This document shows, piece after piece, positions 18,123 to 27,725 of a DNA stretch of 64,000 bases. How positions within the stretch are numbered: the first letter of the stretch is position 1; each line of letters begins with the position of its first letter. The notes under the pieces were generated by a model, which did not search any database, was not told where the DNA came from, and saw nothing but the letters and a program-made list of their open reading frames with translations. The DNA comes from Haloarcula vallismortis ATCC 29715 (GTDB lineage Archaea; Halobacteriota; Halobacteria; Halobacteriales; Haloarculaceae): assembly GCF_000337775.1 (NCBI RefSeq), contig NZ_AOLQ01000065.1, forward strand, positions 124,001 through 188,000, given 5' to 3'. The translations under genes and the position numbers were made by a program.

Positions 18123-19049
18123 TCAGAGTTCTTCGAGCAGTTCGCGGGTCGACTGCCGCACCGCGTCGTCGCTCGACTGTTCGGGCTCCCAGCCTAGCGC
18201 TGAGAGCTTGTCGATAGAGAGGCGCATCCGTGGCACATCGCCGGTCCAGCCGCGGTCGCCGCCAGTGTACTCGTACTCGGGGTCAATGTCCATCTCGTCG
18301 GCGACGATGCTGGCGATGCGGTCGACCGAAGTGGTCGTCCGCGTGCCGAGATTGAACACGTTGTGGTCCGCATCTGCGTGTTCGACGGCAAACAGCATCG
18401 CGTCGATGCACTCGGTGATGTGCATGTATGACTTCTCCTGCCGACCGTCACCGAGGATCGTCAGCGTCGACGGGTCGTCGGTGAGTTTCTCGATGAAGTC
18501 CGGGATGACTGCGCCGCGCAGGCGTGGGCCGACGATGTTCGCAAACCGGAACACCCACGACTGGATGTCGTGGCTGTGGGCGTACGTCGAGACCAGCGAC
18601 TCTTCTGCGAGTTTTGTCGCGCCGTAGACGCTGATTGGCTCAAGCGGTGCGTAGTCCTCCGGCGTCGGCCGCGGCGCTTCGCCGTATACTGTAGATGACG
18701 ACGTAAACACGAGGTTCTCGACGCCGGCCTCCTGCATCCGTTCGAGGACGTTGTAGGTAATGTCGCTGTTGTCCTCGAACTGTCGGCGGGGCGTATCCGT
18801 GTCGACCAGTTTCGACGCCGCTAGATGGACGACGAGGTCGACATCGCTCGTGATGGCCTCGGCGACGACGTCGGGGTCGGTGAGGTCACCGTCCAGATAG
18901 GTCGCGTCCTCGTGGACCCACTCGGACTGCCCGTTCGCTTCGTTGTCGACGACGACTACATCGTTGTCCGGAACGAGACGCTCGACCAGGTGCGACCCGA
19001 TAAAGCCCGCCCCGCCGGTGACGACTATTCGCTTCTCTGATACGTCCAT
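18123..19049 (-). CDS. NAD-dependent nucleotide-sugar epimerase/dehydratase
   Basis: Extended SDR of 308 aa. The Rossmann motif TGGAGFIGSHL (residues 11-21), the catalytic SSSTVYG and YGATK (Tyr-x-x-x-Lys), and the family block RFANIVGPRLRG are intact. It resembles UDP-glucose 4-epimerase and related enzymes that supply sugars for surface glycans. The exact substrate is not readable. It is a single gene convergent with the PEBP-like gene. Confidence 0.88.
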   Translation of the reverse strand: MDVSEKRIVVTGGAGFIGSHLVERLVPDNDVVVVDNEANGQSEWVHEDATYLDGDLTDPDVVAEAITSDVDLVVHLAASKLVDTDTPRRQFEDNSDITYNVLERMQEAGVENLVFTSSSTVYGEAPRPTPEDYAPLEPISVYGATKLAEESLVSTYAHSHDIQSWVFRFANIVGPRLRGAVIPDFIEKLTDDPSTLTILGDGRQEKSYMHITECIDAMLFAVEHADADHNVFNLGTRTTTSVDRIASIVADEMDIDPEYEYTGGDRGWTGDVPRMRLSIDKLSALGWEPEQSSDDAVRQSTRELLEEL

Positions 19050-19166
19050 GGTTGCGATGTTTCGTATGCGCGGTAAAACGTTGCGGTTGCGGCCGATTCC
19101 AGTGGAGTCGCTAGCCTCGTAACGGATGACAACGTCGTTTTATAGCTTCCCCTGTGAGAAACGGCT

Positions 19167-19829
19167 ATGACTCGATTCACTCGCCGCGGCTTCCTCTCGG
19201 CGACGACGGTTGCCATCGGTGCGATAGCCGGTTGTTCCGGGGGCAGTTCGGAAGGGGAGCCGACCGAAAGCGGGGAGACGGCGACGCCCATCCCGGGCCA
19301 ACCGCTCGCGACGCCGGTCGCGGGCGATCCCGAGGCCGACGTGACAGTCGCAGTCTACGAGGACTACGCCTGTCCACACTGCGCAACCTACTCGGAATCC
19401 GTCTACCCGAAGGTCCACGAAGACTACCTCACTGACGGAACCGTCCGCTACGAACTCCACGACTTCCCGATTCCGGTCGACGAGACCGTCTCCTGGCAGG
19501 CCGCAAGCGCCGCACGGGCCGTTCAGGACAACGCCGGCGACGAGGCCCTTTTCACCTACTCCAAGCGCCTGTTCGCAAACCAGAACCAGCTTGGGCCGGC
19601 CACCTACGCCGACCTGACGGAGGGACTCGACGTCGACGGTGAGACGGTCCGAGCGGCCGCGACGGGGGAACTGTACCGCCCGACGGTGTCCGACGACCGC
19701 GAAGCCGGTATCGACCGGGGCGTGCAGGGAACGCCAACCGTGTTCGTCAACGACGAACCCGTGGAGTGGAGCGAAATCGCCTACGAGCCGGTCCAATCGG
19801 CCATCGAGTCGGCACGGAGCGACGGATGA
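19167..19829 (+). CDS. DsbA-family thioredoxin-fold lipoprotein
   Basis: 220 aa. A twin-arginine start (TRRGFLSATT) and lipobox at Cys23 (AIAGC) indicate Tat export and anchoring outside the membrane. The thioredoxin fold has the redox motif CPHC at residues 69-72 and the cis-Pro loop GVQGTPTVFVN. It is probably an oxidoreductase of exported proteins. The stop overlaps the trm56 start by 4 bases, coupling an exported redox protein to a tRNA methylase, a positional rather than functional link. Confidence 0.92.
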   Translation: MTRFTRRGFLSATTVAIGAIAGCSGGSSEGEPTESGETATPIPGQPLATPVAGDPEADVTVAVYEDYACPHCATYSESVYPKVHEDYLTDGTVRYELHDFPIPVDETVSWQAASAARAVQDNAGDEALFTYSKRLFANQNQLGPATYADLTEGLDVDGETVRAAATGELYRPTVSDDREAGIDRGVQGTPTVFVNDEPVEWSEIAYEPVQSAIESARSDG

Positions 19830-20368
19830 AGGACTCGCCACAGGTGACGGTGCTCCGACTGGGCCACCGACCCGGCCGGGACGAGCGGATGACGACCCAC
19901 GTCGGGCTGACCGCACGCGCGCTCGGGGCCGACAAGGTCGTACTGGCCAACGCCGCCCGTAACCAGGCCGACACCGTCATCGATATCACCGACCGGTTCG
20001 GCGGCCCCTTCGACGTGGCCTCAACCGAGGAGCCAAAGCGACTCATTCGCGATTTCGAGGGCCGCGTCGTCCATCTGACGATGTACGGCGAACCGGTTCA
20101 GGACGTGGAGGACGACGTTCGGGCGGCCCACGCCGAAGAGCCGCTGCTGGTCGTCGTCGGCGCGGAGAAGGTTCCCTTCGAGGTGTACGAGCACGCCGAC
20201 TGGAACGTCGGCGTTACCAACCAGCCACACTCCGAGGTGGCCTCGCTGGCCGTCTTCCTCGACCGCCTGTTCGAGGGCCGGGAACTCGACCGCGAATGGG
20301 AGAACCCCGATAGAGTCGTCGTTCCACAGGAGACCGGCAAGCGGGTCGTCGACCCCGACGAACAGTGA
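19826..20368 (+). CDS. trm56: tRNA (cytidine(56)-2'-O)-methyltransferase
   Basis: SPOUT-class methylase of 180 aa that modifies C56 in the T-loop of archaeal tRNAs using S-adenosylmethionine. The N-terminal block VLRLGHRPGRDERMTTHVGL is diagnostic for aTrm56. The knotted SAM site includes VVVGAEKVP and NVGVTNQPHSEV. Start at 19826 chosen from the ATGA overlap with the preceding gene. Confidence 0.95.
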   Translation: MKDSPQVTVLRLGHRPGRDERMTTHVGLTARALGADKVVLANAARNQADTVIDITDRFGGPFDVASTEEPKRLIRDFEGRVVHLTMYGEPVQDVEDDVRAAHAEEPLLVVVGAEKVPFEVYEHADWNVGVTNQPHSEVASLAVFLDRLFEGRELDREWENPDRVVVPQETGKRVVDPDEQ

Positions 20369-20423
20369 TACCCACGCAGTTGTGCCGCGGGGCTTTTATC
20401 CCTCGACGCTAACTGTGGCGCAG

Positions 20424-21776
20424 ATGTCGCGTCACAACGTGTTGGTCGTCGTCGCCGACAGTCTCCGCGCCCGGAGCACCTCCGTCCTGGGCTATCGCCG
20501 GGAGACAACGCCGTTTCTCGACACCTTCGCCGAGGAGGCGACAGTGTACACGCAGGCCCGCAGCCCAAGTAACTGGACCGTCCCCAGCCACGTCAGTATG
20601 TTCACGGGCCACGAGGTCCACGAGCACGGCGTCGACCACACCGCGAGACTCGACGCCGGCCACACAATCTTCGAGGAACTGGCCGAGGCGGGCTATGACA
20701 CGGGGTTGTTCTCCGACAATCCGTTCCTGACGGACCACGAGTCGGGGCTCGACGAGGTGTTCCAGACGGCTATCGGCTCACCCGAGCAGTACGATTCGGA
20801 ATACGAGACGAACGGCTCGCTGGGTGACTGGCCCAACGGCTTCTGGTACGCCGACCGGACGCTGGAGTGGATCGACGACCGAGAGAGCGAGTGGGCTGCC
20901 TGCATCAACCTGATGGACACCCACCGCCCGTACGAACCGCTTGCCGAGTACGACGAGTGGAGCGACGAGCGCTCCCGTGAGATGCAGGAGTCGATGGGAT
21001 TCAAGTGGCACTGGGAGTTCCTCTCGGGGAACCTCTCCCTTGGCTTTGCAAGCATCCTCGAACAAATATACGACGGCGCAGTCCGGCAGGCCGACGCCAT
21101 CTTCGAGACTCTGATCCGCGGGCTGGACGAACAGGGGGTCCTCGACGATACGCTGGTCGTCTTCGCCGGCGACCACGGCGAGGGTTTCGGCGACCCGACA
21201 GCAATTCCCGAGGAACCGCCGGCCGTCAGCCACCGCATCGGAACCCACGACACCATGTACCACGTCCCGCTCATCGTCCGTGCCCCCGGCCAGCGGCACG
21301 GTCACCGCGTCACTGACTTGGCGACCCTCAGCCGGTTCCCCGACGCCGTCCGCGCGATAGCGCTCGGCGACGGCAACGCGGACGGCCCGGCGTTCGCCTC
21401 GCCGAACGGGACCGTCGTCGCGTCCCAGGCCCCCATCGGGCCGGCGATGCGCGAAGAGGCCGAACGGGTTTGTGGCGACGCCGCACCGTTCGCGAAGCAC
21501 GCCCGACTGGTCTATCACGACCGGCCCGGCGACGAAGTGCGTAAACGGGCGGCGTGGGGCGACAGCGCCCACGAATCCGTCATCAAGGGCTGTGGCGGCA
21601 CGGCCGAGGACAGCGATATTGATGCCGCCGTCGTCCGGAACCACTTCGACAGCGACCGGTACACCGACGTGGATATTGCGACGCCGCTCGACGGCTACAC
21701 CGAGTTCGAGGATGCGTCCGACACGCAGTTCGCTGACGACCTCGACGAGCGACTGGAGGCACTGGGATACAGATGA
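20424..21776 (+). CDS. Sulfatase-fold (alkaline phosphatase superfamily) hydrolase
   Basis: 450 aa. The metal site begins at VVADSLRA (Asp12) and continues with FAGDHGEGFGD and GTHDTMYHVP. The position where true sulfatases have Cys or Ser in C/S-x-P-S-R is NWTVPSHVSMFTG, giving Thr52 as the likely nucleophile. That is the pattern of the phosphoglycerol-transferase and phosphoesterase branch, so the usual label sulfatase may mislead. No signal peptide is visible. The stop overlaps the dihydrofolate reductase start by 4 bases. The ATG at 20424 gives the family N-terminus. Confidence 0.85.
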   Translation: MSRHNVLVVVADSLRARSTSVLGYRRETTPFLDTFAEEATVYTQARSPSNWTVPSHVSMFTGHEVHEHGVDHTARLDAGHTIFEELAEAGYDTGLFSDNPFLTDHESGLDEVFQTAIGSPEQYDSEYETNGSLGDWPNGFWYADRTLEWIDDRESEWAACINLMDTHRPYEPLAEYDEWSDERSREMQESMGFKWHWEFLSGNLSLGFASILEQIYDGAVRQADAIFETLIRGLDEQGVLDDTLVVFAGDHGEGFGDPTAIPEEPPAVSHRIGTHDTMYHVPLIVRAPGQRHGHRVTDLATLSRFPDAVRAIALGDGNADGPAFASPNGTVVASQAPIGPAMREEAERVCGDAAPFAKHARLVYHDRPGDEVRKRAAWGDSAHESVIKGCGGTAEDSDIDAAVVRNHFDSDRYTDVDIATPLDGYTEFEDASDTQFADDLDERLEALGYR

Positions 21777-22333
21777 CGACGATACCTGACACCGAACTGG
21801 TCCTCGTGGTTGCTGCAGACGAGAACAACGTCATCGGTCTGGACGGCGGTGTCCCCTGGCACTACCCGGAGGACGTGCGACAGTACAAGGCCCGCATCGC
21901 CGGCCACCCGGTCATCCTCGGCCGACGGACGTTCGACTCGATGGATCCGCTCACGGACTGTTACACCGTCGTTCTGACGAGTGACGGCAGCCGGAGCGCC
22001 GACTCGGAGAGCGTCGAGTACGCCACGACGCCCCGGATTGCGGTCGACGCCGCCGCCCGCGCCGGCGCGACCGAGGCCTTTGCCGGCGACGACTCAGCCG
22101 GACCGAGTGACGCCCCGCCCGTCACCTACGTCATCGGCGGCGAAGCGGTGTACGACCTGTTTCTCCCGTTCGCCGGCCGGGTTTTCCTCAGCCGTATCCA
22201 CGAGCACAACGAGGGAGATCGCTACTTCCCGGACCTTGGCGAGGAGTGGACGGAGTTGTCCCGGGAGTCTCACGACGGGTTCGACGTCATCGAGTACAGG
22301 CAGGCGTCGCCGCGGCCGCTCGACGACCTCTGA
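21773..22333 (+). CDS. folA: Dihydrofolate reductase
   Basis: 186 aa, NADPH-dependent reduction of dihydrofolate. VVAADENNVIGLDGGVPWHYPEDV holds the substrate-binding and catalytic region, with Glu in the usual Asp position (YPED), then HPVILGRRTFDSM and YVIGGEAVYDLFLPF. An acidic insertion of about 20 residues before YVIGG is a haloarchaeal addition. It is coupled to the sulfatase-fold gene. A chromosomal haloarchaeal DHFR is usual in trimethoprim-sensitive species. Confidence 0.94.
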   Translation: MTTIPDTELVLVVAADENNVIGLDGGVPWHYPEDVRQYKARIAGHPVILGRRTFDSMDPLTDCYTVVLTSDGSRSADSESVEYATTPRIAVDAAARAGATEAFAGDDSAGPSDAPPVTYVIGGEAVYDLFLPFAGRVFLSRIHEHNEGDRYFPDLGEEWTELSRESHDGFDVIEYRQASPRPLDDL

Positions 22334-22431
22334 CCGTTCAGCAACGAGGGCGGTCGTCCGTAACTGTCTGTGACCTGAAAACCATAGCTGTTAAAGTAAT
22401 TCAAATGACTACTATCCTGCAACAGCTCGTG

Positions 22432-22683
22432 ATGCTAGACAAAATCAAAGAATCCGTCTCGGACGTGCTCTCGGGTGGGAAGCGGCAGTCGGACGACGAA
22501 CCACAGGCCGGAACAGTGACCGAGAAACGTGTTCAGGCCAGCGCTGCCGGCGATAGCGGGACGGACGCGGCCGGCGAACCCGAATCGAATCTATACGAGT
22601 GTCCGTCCTGTGACTCCGTCTTCGTCGCTATCGACAAAGAGACCTGCGCCTCCTGTCGGACGCCAGTCGAGCGAATCGAATAG
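22432..22683 (+). CDS. Small zinc-ribbon protein
   Basis: 83 aa from the ATG at 22432 (MLDKIKESV). Another ATG at 22405 is possible, but a TATA-like TTAAAGT at 22391 would put the transcript start near 22418, which favours the inner start. The C-terminal 30 residues form a single zinc ribbon, YECPSCDSVF and CASCRTPVE. The middle is a disordered acidic linker. Such haloarchaeal proteins are common and uncharacterised. Confidence 0.75.
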   Translation: MLDKIKESVSDVLSGGKRQSDDEPQAGTVTEKRVQASAAGDSGTDAAGEPESNLYECPSCDSVFVAIDKETCASCRTPVERIE

Positions 22684-22886
22684 CGGGTCTGTAGCGGTGC
22701 AGTCAGCGTTTTCAGTGCTGGCAGCAGGTGCGAGCGGGGCTGCTGCCTGCCGTAGGTAGCTGCTGCGGGCAGGCAAAGCTGGGCTCCACGGCCTTATGAG
22801 CACAATCATGCTTACCGCCCCGGCGTCACCGTTCGAGAGAGGACGACCCGATGGTTTTAACCACATGACTCCCGGATGTGCGGGTA

Positions 22887-23417
22887 ATGGCTTTTGAGGA
22901 ACTCTTGGAGGACCCCGTCATACAGAAGTACCTCCACGAGCTGGTCGGACCGAAAGGGATGCCGGTCGCCGCCGCGCCGCCGGACGGCGAAGTGACCGAC
23001 GAGGAACTGGCCGAGGAGCTCGGACTCGAACTGAACGACGTGCGTAGAGCGCTGTTTATCCTCTACGAGAACGACCTCGCGACCTACCGTCGGCTCCGCG
23101 ACGAGGACTCCGGGTGGCTCACGTACCTCTGGACGTTCCAGTACGAGAAGATTCCCGAACAACTGCAAGAAGAGATGCACCGCCTGCTTGACGGTCTCGA
23201 AGAGCGCCGCGAGTACGAGCGGGAAAACGAGTTCTACCTCTGTGAACACTGTGGCATCCGCTTCGAGTTCGGTGAGGCGATGGAGTTCGGCTTCGAATGC
23301 CCCGAGTGTGGCAATCAGGTCGAGACGATGGAGAACACCCGGCTCGTCACCGCGATGGAGAGCCGCATCGACGAGCTCAGAGACGAACTGAACGCTGACG
23401 TGGACGTGGAAGCCTGA
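22887..23417 (+). CDS. tfe: Transcription factor E (TFIIE-alpha homologue)
   Basis: 176 aa. Stabilises the open complex of archaeal RNA polymerase. The N-terminal winged helix (about 1-85) includes DEELAEELGLELNDVRRALFILYENDLA, then a helical linker with WTFQYEKIP, then a C-terminal zinc ribbon with Cys pairs in LCEHCGIR (Cys119) and CPECGNQ. The ATG at 22887 is preferred over a GTG nine bases earlier. A TTTTAA element near 22854 would serve as TATA box. It touches the DUF2110 gene (TGATG overlap). Confidence 0.96.
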   Translation: MAFEELLEDPVIQKYLHELVGPKGMPVAAAPPDGEVTDEELAEELGLELNDVRRALFILYENDLATYRRLRDEDSGWLTYLWTFQYEKIPEQLQEEMHRLLDGLEERREYERENEFYLCEHCGIRFEFGEAMEFGFECPECGNQVETMENTRLVTAMESRIDELRDELNADVDVEA

Positions 23418-24091
23418 TGGTCGTTCTCGGTACAAAAGTGTACGTCGCCGGCGACGCCCGGGACCGTACGCTCGACGGGCTGCGCTCGATGGTCGGCAAC
23501 GAACTCGGCGACCTCGACGTGGAATACGACATCAGCCTGCGGGACGACGAGTTCCCGTCGGTGACCGTCGACGGCCCCGACGAGACCGTCGCAAAGAACC
23601 TGTTGCGTGAGGAGTTCGGCGAGATGGTCGCCGACCACGAGGACGGCGAGACGTACGTCGGAACCCTCGATAGCTGGGACGAGGACGGCTTCGTCCTCGA
23701 TGTCGGCTTCGGCCAGACGGTCCGGATTCCGGCCGACCAGCTCGGGCTCGGACAGGGGACGCCGACCCAGATCCGGAAGCGGTTCGGACTGGTCCAGCAC
23801 CTCCCGCTTCGTTTCGTCGCTGGCGACCCGGCGCGCCTCGCGGAGGTCGAACAGGACCGCCTGTACGAGTGGAGCCGTGGCGATAACGGTCGCATCAACG
23901 CAAACAGCGTCACGCGTTCAGAGGCGCGCGCGACGGTCAACCGCGCCGGCCACGCACAGGACATCGTCACTGTCGAACGAATCGGCCTGTTAGAACAGAG
24001 TATCATCTGCAACCCGGACACTGACCCGCCGGGGCTGCTCGCCGATATCGGGCAGTACATGCCGTCGGAGCTACTGGCAATCGTCCCCTGA
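23417..24091 (+). CDS. DUF2110 family protein
   Basis: 224 aa, conserved across archaea next to tfe. Begins MVVLGTKVYVAGDARDRTLDGL. A central beta-rich part, GTLDSWDEDGFVLDVGFGQTVRIP, resembles an S1/OB-like strand pattern. The C-terminal half contains NRAGHAQDIVTVERIGLLEQ. The one-base overlap with tfe suggests a role alongside transcription, but no biochemical function is known to me. Confidence 0.88.
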   Translation: MVVLGTKVYVAGDARDRTLDGLRSMVGNELGDLDVEYDISLRDDEFPSVTVDGPDETVAKNLLREEFGEMVADHEDGETYVGTLDSWDEDGFVLDVGFGQTVRIPADQLGLGQGTPTQIRKRFGLVQHLPLRFVAGDPARLAEVEQDRLYEWSRGDNGRINANSVTRSEARATVNRAGHAQDIVTVERIGLLEQSIICNPDTDPPGLLADIGQYMPSELLAIVP

Positions 24092-24101
24092 CTTTCGAGC
24101 T

Positions 24102-24884
24102 ATGAAACGCCGACACCTCCTGCTTGTCGCCGTTCTCGCACTGGTCGCCCTTTCGGGCTGTACCGGCTTCTTCGGCTCCGAAGAGGTCGACCCGGAGCGG
24201 CTGAACGAGAACGCGAGCTACGATTGGAACACCTCCGCTGACGGGACCATTGTTATCGAGGAGTCGAAGTACACCGCCGTCTACGCCGTCGAAAACGAAA
24301 CGACGTTCGACGTGTACACCGTCGACGGCCTCGGGCGCGAGCGGAGCGTCCCCATCAGCGCACTTCGGTTCAGGTACGACAACGGGACGGTCGTTAGCGC
24401 AAACGAATCGTCGCTGAGCGCTTCGGAGACCCGCCAGCGGACCACGATTAATTTCTCGGGGAACGTCTCCGGACAGGTGGGGTACTCGGTCGCACGGACC
24501 GGCAAGCGCTTTGCCTCTCCGGCACTCGTCGAAGACGGGTCGTACACGGTCGTGCTCCCGCCTAACACCGGGGCCGGGATACCGTTCCTCTCGCGAATTA
24601 GCCCGGGTGGCTACGAGTCCGAGACCGTCGACGGCCAGCAGGTCATCCGCTGGGACGAGGTGACCGCGGACCAGATCGTCGTCCGGTACTACCTCGACCG
24701 CGACCTGTGGCTGTTCGGCGGCCTGTCGGCCATCGCCATCGTCATCGGCGTCGTGGGGACGCTGTACTACTATCGACAGCTGCAGGCGGTGATTCGTCGA
24801 CGCAAGGAGGCCGGTATCGACCTCGAAGAAGAGGACGGCGACGACGACCCACGGGACCGCGGTCCGCCGCCAGGAATGCGCTGA
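24102..24884 (+). CDS. Membrane-anchored lipoprotein (resembles DUF5803)
   Basis: 260 aa. A Sec-type signal peptide with lipobox ends at Cys20 (VALSGC). The exported part (about 21-200) is rich in beta strands and Thr/Ser, followed by one membrane helix (LFGGLSAIAIVIGVVGTLYY) and a basic then acidic cytoplasmic tail. It follows DUF2110 by 10 bases in the same operon. I believe it belongs to the haloarchaeal family catalogued as DUF5803, but cannot confirm the number. Confidence 0.75.
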   Translation: MKRRHLLLVAVLALVALSGCTGFFGSEEVDPERLNENASYDWNTSADGTIVIEESKYTAVYAVENETTFDVYTVDGLGRERSVPISALRFRYDNGTVVSANESSLSASETRQRTTINFSGNVSGQVGYSVARTGKRFASPALVEDGSYTVVLPPNTGAGIPFLSRISPGGYESETVDGQQVIRWDEVTADQIVVRYYLDRDLWLFGGLSAIAIVIGVVGTLYYYRQLQAVIRRRKEAGIDLEEEDGDDDPRDRGPPPGMR

Positions 24885-24965
24885 AGCCGGATCGAAAGCG
24901 GCAACCGGCGCGCTTCGCAGACACTAATCGGGTCACTTTTTCGCATCGGGCGTGCACACACGGCT

Positions 24966-25808
24966 ATGAGCAACGGGTGGTTCGCCGGGCTGGACCCGGA
25001 CGACGACGCGGCCGCTGTCAAACGGATAGCGGCCGGGCAAGCCGACACGCCGGACGACTGGCCACAGCAGGCCGTCGACGCTGGGTTCGCCGACGACGAG
25101 GCGGACTACTACCACCGCCTCCACGATGTGACGATGGCGGCGACCAGCGCGGCGGTCGCCGAACAGGAGGGGGCCGACGACCAGCAACTGGTCCACGCGG
25201 TGCGAGCAATGGCCGACTGCGAACGCACGGCGAATGAGCTCTCCGAACGGGTCGCTGAATGGGGCGGGAGCCGATACGGTGATAGCGGAAGTGGCGTCGA
25301 GTACGCCCGCTCGGTCACTGACCGGGACGACGAGGACGAGGGGGACATCGCCCTTCGGTCACTTGCAGAGCAGACGGTCGAACTGGCCAACGAAGCGGAC
25401 TCGCTTCGGGCGTACATCGAGCGGACCGCGCCCGCCGTCGCGCCGAACCTCTCGATGCTGGCCGGGCCAGTGCTTGCTGCCCGGCTCATTTCACTGGCCG
25501 GCGGGCTCGAAGCACTTGCGAAGAAACCGAGCGGGACGGTGCAAGTACTTGGAGCCGAGGACGCCCTGTTCGCCCACCTCAAGGGGAATGCCCCCTCACC
25601 GAAACACGGCGTCATCTTCACCCACGAGTACGTTCGGGGGACCCGCCGGGAAGACCGCGGGTCGGCCGCGCGGGCGCTGGCGGGCAAGCTCTCCATCGCG
25701 GCCCGCATCGACCACTACAGCGGCGACCGCCGGCCGGACCTGCAGGCCGACCTCGACGAGCGCATCGAACGGATTCAGGCACGAGCCGAGGAGGGAGACA
25801 GCGAATGA
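24966..25808 (+). CDS. nop5: Nop5-like C/D box RNP core protein
   Basis: 280 aa Nop56/58-type protein. It bridges fibrillarin to L7Ae and guide RNA in the 2'-O-methylation RNP. The Nop domain block is clear: APNLSMLAGPVLAARLISLAGG, LAKKPSGTVQVLGAEDALFAHL and KHGVIFTH. A long helical central part forms the dimerising coiled coil. The basic tail of eukaryotic homologues is absent. It overlaps the fibrillarin gene by 4 bases, so the two RNP subunits are made together. Confidence 0.95.
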   Translation: MSNGWFAGLDPDDDAAAVKRIAAGQADTPDDWPQQAVDAGFADDEADYYHRLHDVTMAATSAAVAEQEGADDQQLVHAVRAMADCERTANELSERVAEWGGSRYGDSGSGVEYARSVTDRDDEDEGDIALRSLAEQTVELANEADSLRAYIERTAPAVAPNLSMLAGPVLAARLISLAGGLEALAKKPSGTVQVLGAEDALFAHLKGNAPSPKHGVIFTHEYVRGTRREDRGSAARALAGKLSIAARIDHYSGDRRPDLQADLDERIERIQARAEEGDSE

Positions 25809-26437
25809 CGCTCCCAACTGGCGTCGAGCGCCACGACTTTGGCGGCGAAACGAGCCTCGCCACACAGGGACAGCCGGTGTATGGCGAGCGGACTGACGGC
25901 GACTGGCGGCGATGGGACCCCCACCGCTCGAAGCTCGGGGCGATGCTGGAGCAGGGGATGGAAACCGGTCTCGAGGGCGGCGAAACCGTCCTGTATCTCG
26001 GCGCGGCAGCCGGGACGACCGTGAGTCACGTCGCTGATTTCGGCGGCCCGACCTACGCCGTCGAGTTCGCGCCCCGGCCGGTTCGGGAACTGCTGGACGC
26101 CGCGGAGAGCCGACAGAACCTCTTTCCGCTGCTCAAGGACGCGCGAAAGCCCGGGAGCTACGCTCACGTCGTCGAACCGGTCGACGTTATCGTGCAGGAC
26201 GTGGCGACCAGAGGGCAGGCCCGGGTAGCGGCGCTCAACAAGCGGTTCCTCGGCGACGACGGGCGGCTCCTCGCGGCTATCAAAGCCCGGAGTGAGGACG
26301 TGACCGCTGACCCTGCGGACGTGTTTGATAGCGTGCGTGAGGAGCTGAGCGCCGAATACGAGCTGCTTGAGACGGCGCGTCTGGACCCGTATCACGAGGA
26401 CCACCTCGGTATCGTTGCCCGGCCCCGCGAGGACTGA
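25805..26437 (+). CDS. flpA: Fibrillarin-like rRNA/tRNA 2'-O-methyltransferase
   Basis: 210 aa Rossmann methyltransferase, the catalytic subunit of the C/D box RNP. WRRWDPHRSKLGA, TVLYLGAAAGTTVSHVAD (SAM motif I), YAVEFAPRPVREL, DVIVQDVATRGQA and LDPYHEDHLGIVA are all family marks. The Gly/Arg-rich domain of eukaryotic fibrillarin is absent, as expected in archaea. Confidence 0.97.
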   Translation: MTLPTGVERHDFGGETSLATQGQPVYGERTDGDWRRWDPHRSKLGAMLEQGMETGLEGGETVLYLGAAAGTTVSHVADFGGPTYAVEFAPRPVRELLDAAESRQNLFPLLKDARKPGSYAHVVEPVDVIVQDVATRGQARVAALNKRFLGDDGRLLAAIKARSEDVTADPADVFDSVREELSAEYELLETARLDPYHEDHLGIVARPRED

Positions 26438-26544
26438 CTCGGTCCGTTCTGTTCGCGCGACTCACTTCAGGAGCAGAGCCAGTTATGTGGGCCGAGCGGG
26501 CAGGGACGGAAGGCTTTACCGGGTCGATTCCGATGTGCTGAATA

Positions 26545-27624
26545 ATGGACGCGACGGGTTCTGCCGAGCATTTTACCCGGATGGGGACGCTTGGCATCGA
26601 GGAAGAGTTCTACGTCGTCGACGAGTTCGGTCGCCCGACGTCTGGCACGGACGAACTCGTCTACGAGACGGAGCCGCCAGCGGTTCTCGACGGCCGGCTT
26701 GACCACGAGCTGTTCAAGTGCGTTATCGAGACACAGACGCCACGCATCGACGACCCGGCGGACGCCGGTGACCACCTCCGGTCAGTCCGGGACGCGCTGG
26801 TCGACCACGCCGAAGCGAACGGGTTCGATATCGCCGCTGCGGGTCTGCACCCGCTGGCGAAGTGGCGCGAACTCGAACACGCCGAGAAGCCCCGCTACAA
26901 GTCACAGCTGGACCGCATCCAGTATCCACAGCACCGCAACACGACCGCGGGGCTGCACGTCCACGTCGGTGTCGACGACGCCGATAAGGCCGTCTGGGTG
27001 GCGAACGAACTCCGCTGGCATCTCCCGCTGATGCTCGCGCTGTCGGCGAACTCGCCGTACTGGAACGGCTTCGACACCGGGTTGCAGTCCGCCCGTGGGA
27101 AGATATTCGAAGCCCTGCCCAACACCGGGATGCCGACGGCGTTCGACGACTACGACGCCTTCGAGACCTACGAACGGCGGATGCTCGAAACGGGGAGCAT
27201 CGACGACCGCGGCGAGCTCTGGTTCGATGTACGGCCCCACTCCGGCCACGGCACCGTCGAAGTGCGTGCGCCAGACGGGCAGGCTGACCCGGACCGGGTG
27301 CTGGCATTTGTCGAGTACGTCTACGAACTCGTTGTCGACCTCGCCGAGCGCTACGAGGACGGAGAATCCGGCCGACGACTCCGTCGGGAGTTCCTCGACG
27401 AGAACAAGTGGCGCGCAATTCGCCACGGCCAGTCCGCCGAACTGCTGTCGCGTGACCTATCGACCACACGGTCAGTCGAGGAACTGGTTGAAATCGAGAG
27501 TGACCGCCTAGGTATCGATGGTCTGTGGAAGCTGTACGACCGCGAAAGCGGCGCAGAACGACAGCGCCGGCTTCGCTCTGCGGAGGGCGTCATGGCGCTC
27601 GCTGACTCGCTGCGACTGTCCTGA
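26545..27624 (+). CDS. gshA: Glutamate-cysteine ligase, haloarchaeal type
   Basis: 359 aa, YbdK/GCS2-type ATP-dependent ligase. Haloarchaea accumulate gamma-glutamylcysteine as their main thiol and members of this family make it. [13 protein letters not shown] (metal-binding Glu residues), [23 protein letters not shown] (metal His residues), [29 protein letters not shown] and [10 protein letters not shown] are intact. It is monocistronic with a promoter in the 107-base gap upstream (GCTTTACC near 26513). Confidence 0.92.
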   Translation: MDATGSAEHFTRMGTLGIEEEFYVVDEFGRPTSGTDELVYETEPPAVLDGRLDHELFKCVIETQTPRIDDPADAGDHLRSVRDALVDHAEANGFDIAAAGLHPLAKWRELEHAEKPRYKSQLDRIQYPQHRNTTAGLHVHVGVDDADKAVWVANELRWHLPLMLALSANSPYWNGFDTGLQSARGKIFEALPNTGMPTAFDDYDAFETYERRMLETGSIDDRGELWFDVRPHSGHGTVEVRAPDGQADPDRVLAFVEYVYELVVDLAERYEDGESGRRLRREFLDENKWRAIRHGQSAELLSRDLSTTRSVEELVEIESDRLGIDGLWKLYDRESGAERQRRLRSAEGVMALADSLRLS

Positions 27625-27725
27625 GCTGCCCTGTTGTCCAGAGCCGAACCGGCTGAGTGAACGGCAGAGCGCCATAGCCAAGGGTTTTTATCCAGCTATA
27701 GCTTTTGTCCTCACAGAGACAACGT

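Noticed and set aside
20424-21776. True arylsulfatase
   Set aside because: The Cys/Ser needed for formylglycine is replaced by Thr in a WTxPSH context.
22591-22866. Minus-strand 91-codon frame near tfe
   Set aside because: Antisense to the zinc-ribbon gene and covering the tfe promoter; composition not acidic.
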